Below the pieces are notes generated by a model. The model was not told the origin of the DNA, made no database searches, and saw only the letters and a program-made list of their open reading frames with translations. This document shows, in pieces, positions 11,531-21,057 of a DNA stretch of 33,301 nucleotides (position 1 is its first letter; each line of letters starts with the position of its first letter). The stretch comes from Pezizomycotina sp. ARF18 (lineage: Eukaryota > Ascomycota), in NCBI GenBank assembly GCA_002224055.1, contig AZLU01000210.1, positions 39,791 to 73,091 on the forward strand, read 5' to 3'. The translations under genes were made by a program, and so were the position numbers.

Positions 11531-12302
11531 ATGGCTGGAAAAATCCGGTATGACGATGTATAAGTTGGTGGTGCTTGGAGATGGTCGTGTTGGTAAAACG
11601 GCGTTGACAATTCAGGTAAGCATCGCCTAATGCCTAGAAAGCATTTGTGCTAACTTCTCTTCCTCCCCGAAGCTTTGTCTGAACCACTTCGTGGAAACAT
11701 ATGACCCAACCATCGAAGATTCATACCGAAAACAAGTAGTGATCGACTCCCAATCGTGCATGTTGGAATCCTCGACACCGCCGGCCAGGAGGAATATACC
11801 GCTCTCCGTGACCAGTGGATCAGGGATGCGAGGGCTTTGTTCTTGTTTACAGCATCTCCTCTCGATCGTCCTTCACCAGGATACCAGTTCCACCAGCAGA
11901 TCCAGAGAGTCAAGGAGTCAATACCGACTGGATTCAGCGGCAACTCGCCTCTCAGCTCGCCGGTCTCCAGCGGAAACAATAACAACAACGCCAACGTGCC
12001 GATAATGCTTGTTGGAAACAAGAGCGATCGGGTGACGGAGAGGGAAGTCTCAACGCAAGAAGGACATGCCATGGCTAGGACCTTGGGTGCGAATTTGTTG
12101 AAGCCTCCGCGAAAAACTGCGTCAACGTTGAGAGAGCATTTTTACGATGTCGTCCGGATGCTGAGGCGCCAGAGGCAACAGACATCAAGGAAGACCAGCG
12201 AACGGGTAGAAGTGATGGAAACCTCGGTGGATCGGCGGATTAGGTCTGGGGAATGATTCGAGACCATACAAACCGAAGACCAAGCGGTGCACGATACTCT
12301 GA
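11531..12302 (+). CDS. Ras-family small GTPase, RasB/Ras2 type
   Basis: A membrane-anchored GTP/GDP switch of the fungal RasB/Ras2 group, which controls growth and morphogenesis through downstream kinase cascades. Seen in order: P-loop GDGRVGKT, effector loop [29 protein letters not shown], a basic tail and a C-terminal CTIL CAAX box for prenylation. The start at 11531 (MAGK...) joins the P-loop frame if one A is dropped from the A5 run at 11,539-11,543; otherwise the start is 11550. One 57-nt intron (11,616-11,672) has a CTAAC branch site. At least six further one-base shifts are needed: near 11,768, 11,829, 11,887, 12,086 (GGG), 12,139-12,143 (T5) and 12,248-12,251 (G4). An Asn/Ser-rich insert before GNKSD is usual for this group. 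Odd: Arg replaces the second Gly of GDGGVGK. Confidence 0.93.
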
Positions 12303-13951
12303 AGATGAATATTTTCATTAATAGGGCACTAAATCCTGATTTCGAAAACAGCCGGTTTCCTTTCGTTCCTTCCACTCATACCTTTTTACCAAAAATCTAG
12401 CTATTCCACCGATAAGGCGACCCTCAATATCTTATCGACTTAGCTGTTCGTTTCCTCAAACTCGATTTTGAAAGGTTTAATCGTGTTGGCTTTCGTTACT
12501 TAAAATATCAGGCATGTAGTGGGGTTAGACTTGGGATATTTTATTCGACTTCATTACACCCACCGTCCTTGAACAGAAAATTATTTTTTCTTATATTCAT
12601 CATGATGCTTTTCTTCTTTTATACCTTCCTCCCCCACTTTTTTTTTGCATTGATATCTGCCTTTGGCATGTTCAAAACTTGAGAATATTATCCACATCAC
12701 CCTGAAGTTCCCCTTCCAAAGTTGAATCTCGACCTTTTCTACCTTCACGTCTGTTTCGCCTTTTTCTTTTCTTTTTTTTTCAAACCCGTGTTCTTTCTTA
12801 TCTTTCCATTCCATGTTGCACTCACTTTTCCATGCTTGCGAGAGGGCAAATTCGAGACGGAGCGAATATCTGCGAATTTGAAAAGATCTATATGCCATAC
12901 GAATGTTCTTGCTATTTTACTGCCTACGTATGATAAAGTTCCCCATGTCATTTATATGTCCTTGTCCATCCTGCAACAATTCGTATTTATAAAGTTCTCG
13001 GTTTTCATTCACAAGTGTATCTTTTCATTTATATTTTCACTTTTTTTTGAATTCTTCGTTCCTCCATGGTCTTCGGCTTTCCTTTGAACCTCATCATCTT
13101 CCTTCTTCTGTCCATATGCTTAGTATTCCTACCTACCCGTTTATTTTTGACTTGAAAGGATCTATCCCCGGCCTCCTATTTATTTAACCTCTTTACTTCT
13201 CACCCCCCCCCTCTTTCTTTTTTCCCTTCTCCTTTTCCAATTCCCTTTAAAGCCTTCATACCGGACCTGTTTTCTAACCATTTTGTTTTCTTGAATATAA
13301 ATTTTGGTCTTTTCGCTTTTGTATCCCTACAATTTTCATCCTTCGAATTCTGTTTCTTTGTGTCGGCTTTTATTATATCCTATTGTTATCTCTATATATT
13401 GTTTCGATCTCTCGCACCTTTCAGCCTACTAAATTGTAGTTCCACCTCTCCCTGTACCGTACCTCGCCATCTCTTTCTCTCTGTTGCGTCTTCAAAAGCC
13501 TGTGCATATATGCTTAGTTCAGAGAAATAGGGAGAGGGGTCGAGTGCCGGAAGCCGTCAAGAAAGAAAAAAGTCGTAAAAACCCAAACTATTCCCGTTTA
13601 CTCTATTTTTTTTTTTTTTTTTAAAAAAAAAACTATATATATAACTAACTACATCTACCAGAGGGCAAATATCAAATGCTTAGCTGTGATTCTTTTTAAG
13701 TCTGTTTTTAGCGTGCAAACATCTGAACATATTTTATTTCTAAACATTATCTCCGTTTCTTCTATTAAATCGTGATTAAAATTTCACATCAAGATAAAGG
13801 CGGTCCATTATATTTTGTATTTCGCCTTTTCAAAACTATCAGGAACATTGGTGTTATCACAAAAAACAACCGCAGCCACTGGTCCGGCAAAGTTTCCTAG
13901 CGCTAAAAGCCTCGGCCCCCTCCGAGCGGGAACCCGTTTCGCACCACTCTT
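12303..13951. other. Convergent intergenic region
   Basis: Lies between the 3' ends of the Ras gene and the hydrolase. The plus strand is T-rich with poly-pyrimidine stretches (12,700-13,500). A T17 run passes straight into A10 at 13,606-13,632. The open frames here are low complexity (Phe/Leu/Ser-rich) and I call no gene. It probably holds the two 3' UTRs. Confidence 0.5.
13606..13632. repeat. Poly(T)-poly(A) self-complementary tract
   Basis: Seventeen T are followed directly by ten A. It could form a hairpin or act as a bidirectional poly(A)-rich 3'-end element between two convergent genes. Confidence 0.7.
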
Positions 13952-15149
13952 CTAAATCCTCCTCGCGTATCTCCCGGATCCCGGATCCCACCTTTTCTTC
14001 ATATTACCCAGCGTTTCCATCCACAGCAAACCCTTCACCAGGTCCACCGCGGCCTTAGAGGAGTAACCCAATCGCGGTAACGCCCAGTAGTAGTGCGGTA
14101 ACCTTCGTAGATGTCCATCTTGCAGTCCTGACTTTGCCTGCGCAGCTTCGAGCTGAACATGTAAGAGTGGTGCGCCGTTGATGTCGAGCGTGGAAACTTG
14201 AATATACACCGGCGGAAATTTAATATTTTCTCCTCAGTATATAGTAGCGGAGAAATGTAAGCGTGATCCGTGAGTCTTGTGGGGACGTTGTAGTACTCGA
14301 ACGACCGGGATAGGAAGCCGGAGCTGTGTAACGGGGAGTGGTAGTGGTTCCATTCGGCGGGTTTGACGTCGTCTGAGGTGAACATTAGCCGGCTTAGCTT
14401 TTCGGATGCGGAGTCCGGGCCCGGTAGGAGTACCGGGAACGCCAGCAGTAGACCGCTGACCTCTGGTTCTGCCACATTTTCTCTTTGTTCATCTTCGGCG
14501 CGTATGAAGACGTAGCTTGCCAGTAAGCCCCCCACGGACGATCCGAATATATATAACCCTCTCCCCGCAGGATCGGCAAGCAGCCGTGAAGATGTGCTTT
14601 TCCTAAGCACGAAAAAGCATCCCAGCTGTCTTCGTGCGCTGCTGGAAACGGTTTCCGGCGGTACACTACGCTCGCGACCACCACCTTCGATAGCTTGCAG
14701 AGCTGCCTGCAGATGACTTCGTCCGTTGATTCGGAGCCCATCAAAAAACCCCCAGATGCGTAGAAAACCACTAACGGAAACGGTCCAGCTGAGGATTTAG
14801 GCGTAAACACGCGTAGCTTCACAGTAGAAGCCTTATCTTTACTTTCGAACAAGCTAGCTGCAACGCTAGTAGCAGTGGGCGTAAAGACACTCTTCTGAGC
14901 TATGGGGATATCGAGATCCTGGACGTCTACGTCGTCCGTCAGCGCCATCTCGTCTGCCTGGCCGTTAACCAGCTCGTGCATGTGCTGGAAGCAGAATTGG
15001 TGGTGCGCGACGACAGTATCTTCGTCTACGCCGCGAGGTAGCGGCGGTAGGCCGCCGCACGAGGAGAATGCCGGCCGCATTTCCAGCCAGGATTTGTACT
15101 CCGGGCTCGGAGAAGCGTTCCCGTCTGCCTCGCCAGGTTTGACTACCAT
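13952..15149 (-). CDS. Alpha/beta hydrolase-3 (HSL/arylacetamide deacetylase-like esterase)
   Basis: A putative carboxyl-ester or lipid hydrolase of the hormone-sensitive-lipase family; the substrate is unknown. The start is an ATG in good context (GCCATGG). Seen: strand PLVVFY then ASGGFLMG at the oxyanion-hole position, where the family has HGGG; VVYRRKPFPAAHED where the family has YRLAPE..FPAA; the nucleophile elbow GSSVGG (family GDSAGG); the acid region STLDINGAPLL; and the catalytic His in LPHYYW. These lie in three frames. A missing T at the A5 run on the plus strand (14,612-14,616) and another near 14,217 restore continuity; a further shift pair lies near 14,120. No signal peptide is obvious, so it is probably intracellular. 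The altered oxyanion and YRLAPE motifs may be real divergence or base errors. Neighbours give no pathway clue. Confidence 0.82.
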
Positions 15150-15537
15150 GGCTGACTATATGCTCATTCAGAGCTTTTACTTTTTAATAAAAACAACTTA
15201 TTAGAGTAAATAGCTTTGGCGCCGGCTTGAAATACTATGGTACACTTGCTTTCCGGATTCCTGGTTCTCTCTAGACCAATATTGATATTAAGTATTTGAT
15301 AATTATGATTCTAACCGGGTGGAAAACGGTTGTGGAGTTGCCGGGAAATAATACCCAAGTATTTTTGACAGCACTGCCACTACAAATATTATTGTTACAC
15401 GAAACGACAGTGCAAACTGGGAACTCCATTAGGACAACATAGAAAAATTCTGAAGGCCACCAGACGTATAACCGTATATGGAAAACCTAATCTTCAAGTT
15501 CCTGAAACTCTTCTTGAAGAATCGGCCATTCGGTATA
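15150..15537. other. Short spacer, nothing recognised
   Basis: 388 bases between the hydrolase start and the stop of the small unknown gene, both on the minus strand. It presumably holds the hydrolase promoter and the 3' UTR of its neighbour. No motif stands out. Confidence 0.4.
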
Positions 15538-15906
15538 CTACACCGTCGTCATTTTCTTCAATCCATCCTCAAGGCAGAATAGCTTCCTAATCGCCTCGGC
15601 ATCGTAAGAAAGCTCGAAATACCCGTCGGTAGTGGAGTATATTCGCCATTCGCTAGCTTCCACCCAGATTTTGTGGTTCCGGTTATCTCCAGGCCAAACG
15701 GCTTTCCGTGAGAGGAGTAACGCATCTTTTCGCGGTTGAAATCGACGATTTTTTGGCAGCTGGCTTCGGTTAACCCTGCCGTTGCATCTCGTTGTCCGGT
15801 GCTGGTCATGACTGCTGGTTCTAGTGCATCTGGTGATGTTAAAGAAAGGATGTATTGAGAAGGTTCGACTCTTGAAACGTGGACCAAGTTTACATCCAAG
15901 AAGCAT
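15538..15906 (-). CDS. Hypothetical protein, about 120 aa
   Basis: I do not recognise this protein. Two overlapping minus-strand frames (from 15906 and 15899) appear to be one gene broken by frameshifts. The N-terminal part reads MDVNLVHVSRVEP and continues through GKPFGLEITG and SGWKLANGEYTPL. It then switches frame near 15,630 to TDGYFELSYDAEAIRKL and ends GLKKMTTV at a TAG. A start at 15906 would fit the first part if one T is dropped from a TT pair. There is no signal peptide, membrane segment or known motif. The mixed hydrophobic/polar composition and an overlapping open stretch of over 110 codons suggest real coding sequence, but a chance frame cannot be excluded. Confidence 0.45.
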   Translation of the reverse strand: MLLGCKLGPRFKSRTFSIHPFFNITRCTRTSSHDQHRTTRCNGRVNRSQLPKNRRFQPRKDALLLSRKAVWPGDNRNHKIWVEASEWRIYSTTDGYFELSYDAEAIRKLFCLEDGLKKMTTV

Positions 15907-16442
15907 TGATAAGAAAGTTAAACAGTTAGTCTAAAATAAAACCGGCTTGAAACGTTTTGGATTCTTAAAGGCGTCGTCACCGGGGGAAAAAAGCTTCCAG
16001 TGTATCACAGCTCTGACGATTGATCATGTTAAATACCTCATCAAATATGAAACTCATGGATGTACAGTTGTAAAGACGACTACTGATGATAGACCCTGAT
16101 GTGACCAAAAAAAAAAAAAAAAAAAAAGCAGAAAAACAAACTTGAACAGACTCCGACTACCCCCTCAATAATTACACCATCAAAGACCAAAAAAAAGATA
16201 GAAAAGCAAATATGTTAGATGCAAAATGTACACCATTGCGCCGTAAACATGCATATACAAGAAAAGAGTGAAGTGCATTGTCTATCTCAGGTTTCCCCAA
16301 ACTGGCAAGTTTATTGACCTGAAAAACGGCTAGCAATCGGGCAATGAGCTCTTAATTAGCCAAGCCGTCGTAATAGACCATTCGTAGAGTGCGACTGACG
16401 TGCTTTTTTAAGGACCGCGTCGCATGTAAAGAAGACCTTTCA
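15907..16442. other. Spacer with poly(A) tract
   Basis: Lies between the small unknown gene and the stop codon of the kinase. It holds a 21-base A-run at 16,107-16,127 and otherwise featureless sequence. No gene is called. Confidence 0.4.
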
Positions 16443-18551
16443 TCACAGAAGCGCAACTTCATCGTCATCATCATCTTCATCATCAGGAGGCACGGTCATC
16501 ACCTTCTGCTTGCTCGATTCTTCTCTTTGTTTCTGTTCGGCCAAGGTTAGAATAGTCCGTATTGGAATTGTTCTTTTATTTTTTTTGTGGGGGAGGTAGA
16601 TAGGGGAAAAAGAGAAAGGGTGGGCGTGTGGAATTTACCATATCAGATCGAGAAGCGAAATCTACGTTCTTAAGCGGCGTAGTCTCCTGAAGAACACCTA
16701 CCTGGGCCTCAAGCCCAGACGGTCGAACATGAATCGGCGTACGCGTCCCTGGCCTGCTAGATCTCGGAGACGCTGTTTTGCCTATCGGCTCAGCAACCTT
16801 CCTCGGCGTGCGCGGCAATGGTTTCTGAGCGTAAGACGGCGGCGCATTGTTTTCGGAAAGAGGTGTGGGTGGAAGTCGACTCTCTGATTTGTCGACGACT
16901 TTTGAGACGACGAGGATCCGACGACGAGCAGACTTGGGAAGCTGGGGCCGCCGCCCGCTGTTTGCTTGTGGTGGGAAGCCTGTATCCTGGCTTCCAGTTC
17001 TCCTTCGTCGATAACGTTTCCTCGTCCTCCCAGCGATCCTCGTCAGCGTGGGATCGAATGTCTGATTTAGACTTCATCATAGTCGAGTTATTGGGGAGGA
17101 GAACCTCCGCCCACGGACCAAGAAGGCCATCAACCAACCAGTCGTCCTTGAGCAGGGATTTTGCGGTCTTCCTCTTCTTTGGCTCAGTTCCAGCATGGAC
17201 ATTATAAATCTTACGAGCTCCGACGACCTCGTTAATGTCAATAAGTACGGTTTCAGGCTGCCCACGTCGTCCTGTAGGCCTCGGATATACGTCGCTTCCG
17301 ATTCTTCATCCCATAGCCGGCCGCCCCTACAATAATTCCAACCGCTCTTCCTTCCGCAGCCGAACAGGTCTCTAAGGGAGCTTAGCATCTCCCCTTCCAC
17401 CTTAACAAGCCCGCCATGGCTCATGAACGGGTCGTCGTCGGTGAGAATCCACTCGACGCAGATAATACCGAGAGCCCACACATCAATGGCGGGGCTTACG
17501 GGCCCTTCTCGAAAAGTAGCTCGGGAGACCTATACCCCTCAGCACAGACCTCAAAGTGAGACTCGTAGTCTCCCAGAGCTTCTTCCGGTATCGAATTGCC
17601 AAAGTCTATGAGCTTAACATGGCCCGTCTCTTCTGACCGTAATATATTGCCGGGGTGGAGGTCTGCATGTATTATGCCGTTTGAGTGCAGGAAATTGATT
17701 CCCAGCAGCACCTGCAGGACAAGCTTCTGAAAAGCCTTTTCTCGAATGTGGCACGGATGCCCGATGATGCGGGTGCTATCCGTGTTGTGAGGGCATTTCG
17801 GCAGCTTGACTCTCGCAGGAGAAAGCGGTTCCAGCATAAGGTGGAGGTGCCGTCGGGTTCGGGCCCGTAAAAGGCTCCGATCTTGCGAACGATGTGCCTG
17901 TCGGCAGTAGAAGTGTCGGAGGAGGCAGATTTGTGTAACCGGTCAAGAACGTCGTATTCGTTCAAACGATGTTCTTATACTCCGGTTTCATGCGCTTGAT
18001 GGCGACTAGTTCTGCGGGCCCTGTGCGTACGATCTTCGTAGAGTTTCGTTTCGGAGAACACACCGCGACCGAGGGTTTTAATGTAGCGGAAGCGACCGTA
18101 AAGCAGCGTGCTGTATCCGGTGTAGCTTCTGCGTCGGGTGTTGCGTGCTTCGATTCGACAGATTTAGCTTTCGATGCTGCTGACTTGGGCTCTGGCGGTT
18201 TCCTGCCGCTTCCTTCTCATCTTAACCGGTTTGTAAGCTACAAGGATGGAAAGAAATGACAAAGTGCGCCGCATCTTCTGCGAGCATACTATTTCAAGTT
18301 GGTGAATGAAACGCCAGTTTACCATGCTCAACATCCTCCGCAGACACGCGTACCATATCATCAGCGTCGTCTATTTTCTCCATTGCTTCGTCGAGATGTG
18401 CGCGCTTGGTCATATTCAATTTCGGTTTCGTAGCTTCATGTGAGGCAGCGGGATTCGAAGAATACTCTTCCTCTTCATTTGGAGCGAAAGGGTCGTCGCT
18501 CCACGATTGATGTGCGGTCAAATGGAAACTCGGATGGCGATCCAGAAGCAA
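16443..18551 (-). CDS. Serine/threonine protein kinase, CMGC-leaning, non-RD catalytic loop
   Basis: An ATP-dependent protein kinase. In order: an acidic N-terminus from ATG 18551 (HQSWSDDPFAPNEEEE); a probable intron starting GTAAAC after VEHG; a Lys/Ser/Pro-rich linker; YGRFRYIKTLGRGVFSE (Gly-rich loop); VAIKRMKPEYKN (ATP-binding Lys); NEYDVL (likely alpha-C Glu); FLHSNGIIHADLHPGNIL (catalytic loop, HAD in place of HRD); KLIDFGNSIP (DFG); CAEGYRSPELLF (SPE in place of APE); VWALGIICVEWIL; and MLELEPKKRKTAKSLLKDDWL (subdomain XI). The tail ends in an Asp/Glu-rich DEDDDDDEVALL after a 106-nt intron (complement 16,533-16,638). The frame shifts several times, for example a missing G before EPKKRK. 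The CMGC placement rests on the YRSPELL and kinase-insert-like region and is tentative. Substrate and pathway are unknown. Confidence 0.88.
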
Positions 18552-18830
18552 TGCATGCGGTAATTCGTAGGTAGAATGGGAATTGATATTAATTGATAAA
18601 AAAAAAGGAGGATGCAGTGCTAGAGAACTACTGAGACTTGTTGAAGCATTAAAAAATGAAGAATCAATATCAAAGCAACAAAAGTACTTCCAAGTAAATC
18701 ATCACATCACTAGGTAATTGTTGCTCGCCTTAGCGTGTTGTTTACGTATAATTTTTGATTTTACTGGTTGCTATTTTTTTTGGTGTAATCCCCTCAAAAA
18801 AAAAAAAGAATTATAGCTTAATTGGTATAT

Positions 18831-18836
18831 CACGTG
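18831..18836. promoter_or_regulatory. CACGTG E-box (Cbf1-type site)
   Basis: A perfect CACGTG palindrome 265 bases upstream of the eL19 start, 26 bases from the telobox. Cbf1 and Tbf1 motifs together mark ribosomal-protein promoters in some ascomycetes such as Candida. Binding here is inferred. Confidence 0.4.
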
Positions 18837-18862
18837 ATTAACTAGCAGCCGCTTTACAAAGC

Positions 18863-18870
18863 TAGGGTTT
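18863..18870. promoter_or_regulatory. Telobox TAGGGTTT (Tbf1-type site)
   Basis: TAGGGTTT (AAACCCTA on the other strand) matches the Tbf1/HomolE-like core found upstream of ribosomal-protein genes in several fungi. It lies between CACGTG and the gene start. Role inferred from motif and position. Confidence 0.45.
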
Positions 18871-19095
18871 CTGCCCTCAGCAAGAAAGCGAAAAAAAAAA
18901 AAGAATTGGGAAGGGGGGAAAAGAAGAGGATTACTCACACACATCTTTTTTTTTTGACGATATTCAACAAATCCCCTCCGGACAGCCAGCTTACTTCCTA
19001 TCGACAACCAAACACGACGACGTCCTCCTCCCCCTTATCACCAACACATCGACAAACCCGCATATCCCTAGGCACCAATTTGTGCAAACATCAAA

Positions 19096-20117
19096 ATGTA
19101 TGAAAAGCTTTTTCCCGTCCTTGATATTTTGGAGCTTCTCGATGGGGTGGAATTGGGCTTTTTCGGTGGCGATTGTAGATGAAAGAAGGGGAAAGACACC
19201 GTTTAGAGGGAATTTAAAAAAATGAGAAGAGCTCAGGAGGATTCTAAATGATCGGTAAAGAGGATTCAGAGCCGCTTCGACCGTTCTTGAACCGCTCACG
19301 ATACTAATAGAGGAAGATTTATTTTGGGTTATATATAGCGGATCAATGGAGCTTCTTCTCCAGTGGCAAAGATATTGAAGCTATTTTCAATATTTTTCTA
19401 CTTTCACTTCTCTGGAGCTGACAAGCCAAATCTCTTTCCCCTGCAGGGTCAATCTCCGAACCCAGAAGCGCCTCGCGGCGTCCGTCATGTCCTGCGGCAA
19501 GCGCAAGGTCTGGCTCGACCCCAACGAGATGAACGAGATCAGCAACGCCAACTCCCGCCAAACCATCCGCAAGCTGGTCTCCGACGGTCTCATCATCAAG
19601 AAGCCCGTCGTCATGCACTCGAGCGTCCCGCACCCGCGACCTGCAGGACGCCAAGCGCAAAGGAAGGCACACTGGCTTCGGTAAGAGGAAAGTACCAAGG
19701 ACGCCAGGATGCCGAGCCAGGTCCTGTGGATGCGCCGCCTCCGCGTCCTCCGCCGCCTCCTCGTCAAGTACCGCGCCTCGGGCAAGATCGACAAACACCT
19801 CTACCACGAGCTGTACCACCTGAGCAAGGGTAACACTTTCAAGCACAAGCGTGCTTTGGTCGAGCATGTACGTACTTGAATTTCCTTGTGGAATAGCTCT
19901 GGGTTTATATACACATTTTTTTTTTTTTTGCTAACAAAATTCCCTTTACAGATCCACAAGCTAAGGCTGAGAAGGCCCGTGAGCGCCTGCTCAAGGAGGA
20001 AATGGACGCCAAGCGTGCGAAGACGAAGGCCGCCGCGAGAGAAGACAAGCCCGTATCGCAGAGAAGAGGAATGCCCTGCTTGGAGATGCTGCGAATAAAC
20101 AGATTATTAATTATTAG
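19096..20117 (+). CDS. RPL19: 60S ribosomal protein eL19 (L19e)
   Basis: A structural protein of the large cytosolic ribosomal subunit. The start codon is split: AT at 19096-19097, a 349-nt intron (19,098-19,446; GTATGA...CTGCAG), then G. The joined exons read [20 protein letters not shown], followed by [13 protein letters not shown] and [18 protein letters not shown], all typical of the family. They continue through [20 protein letters not shown] and [19 protein letters not shown] second intron (19,868-19,951, 84 nt, CTAAC branch) precedes the basic C-terminal helix [18 protein letters not shown] and the stop at 20,115-20,117. Single-base shifts occur in the [12 protein letters not shown] region (about 19,630), the GKRK region (about 19,690), after ATCCACAAG (19,961) and near 20,045. 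Because the gene is indispensable, these are almost certainly assembly errors. The length of about 190 residues is normal. Confidence 0.97.
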
Positions 20118-21057
20118 ATTTTGAACACTTTTATATTTTTTTCATTTCGCTTCCGAAAACTCGACAAAAATTAATTGCAAACGTACAAGCAATTTTCGAG
20201 TTTTATCAGTTCATTTTTTCTTCTTTTTATCTCGGTGTCATCATCAATATGGGTTAATCATCTTTTTCTGTCTTTTCTCGTTCTTTATGGCTTCTCTTCG
20301 TTTTTAATGTATTTTTCCTTGCGCCACTGTTCTCATGGGTGTTTCTTCATTCATCAAAGCTGGAATTTTTTTCCGATCCTCTCGACGCTACATATATATT
20401 CGATTTTTTTCTTTCGTCTCACTAATCCTATACTCTACCACCTCCGACTACTGGTGTTTATACAATACACTTTTTTCCTTTTTTTTTTCCCACATATTTC
20501 TTCATCAGCCAGACTGCGCCTAAACTTTACTAAATGAGATAATGGTCACGCTCTATATAAAATATCCATTTTTGTATACAAAAAAAAATACGTAATGATT
20601 ATACTAGAAAACGAATATGTTCCTATTTACAATTGGGCCAGTTCTCGTGGACCCCTCTGTTGTAAATTTGCACATTTGCACGCGCACAAGAGGATACCAT
20701 AGTCTACCAGCAGCCAGATATATTGAGTTTTATCATACTTCTTAGGCTTCATACGCTGTATCACTAGGAAAAGAAATGACGAATACTAGCACAAGCTCTC
20801 TTCGTATATATTGAGAGGTCTAATTTACAGGTGTAGCTAGTGATGTACAAGGCTTTTTCCACAATCTATAATTACAAAAAAAAACTCCCAAAATCCTCAT
20901 TTCTAAAAGTCTAATGAGAATCCGTACCAATCCATCAATGCTATTTTAAACATTTAAATAAAGAGATAAAAATAATCGCTTCAAAATGCAATCAATCATG
21001 TAAATAGGTATTTATACATAAAAACCACGGAAAAAATTTTACTTCCCACGCCGTCTT
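20118..21057. other. Convergent intergenic region
   Basis: The 3' flanks of the eL19 gene and the sorting nexin. The left part (20,170-20,520) is T-rich, the right part AT-rich with short A-runs. No coding signal beyond Phe/Ser-rich low-complexity frames. Confidence 0.45.

Larger units (their letters stand above)
18552..19095. promoter_or_regulatory. Divergent promoter region between kinase and eL19 gene
   Basis: About 540 bases separate the starts of two divergent genes. It contains A-runs (18,797-18,808 and 18,892-18,902), a T-run (18,947-18,955), the palindrome CACGTG and a TAGGGTTT telobox, all nearer the ribosomal-protein gene. A CT-rich leader follows (19,020-19,040). This fits a strong, nucleosome-depleted fungal ribosomal-protein promoter; the assignment of individual sites is by motif only. 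Confidence 0.55.

Noticed and set aside
11531-12302. Ras locus as a true pseudogene
   Set aside because: Each frame break leaves conserved residues on both sides, the intron and CAAX box are intact, and eL19 and fimbrin show the same error style.
19098-19446. Intronic box C/D snoRNA in the first eL19 intron
   Set aside because: Only poor matches to RUGAUGA were seen, with no paired CUGA and terminal stem. Long introns of ribosomal-protein genes often host snoRNAs, but the boxes are not there.
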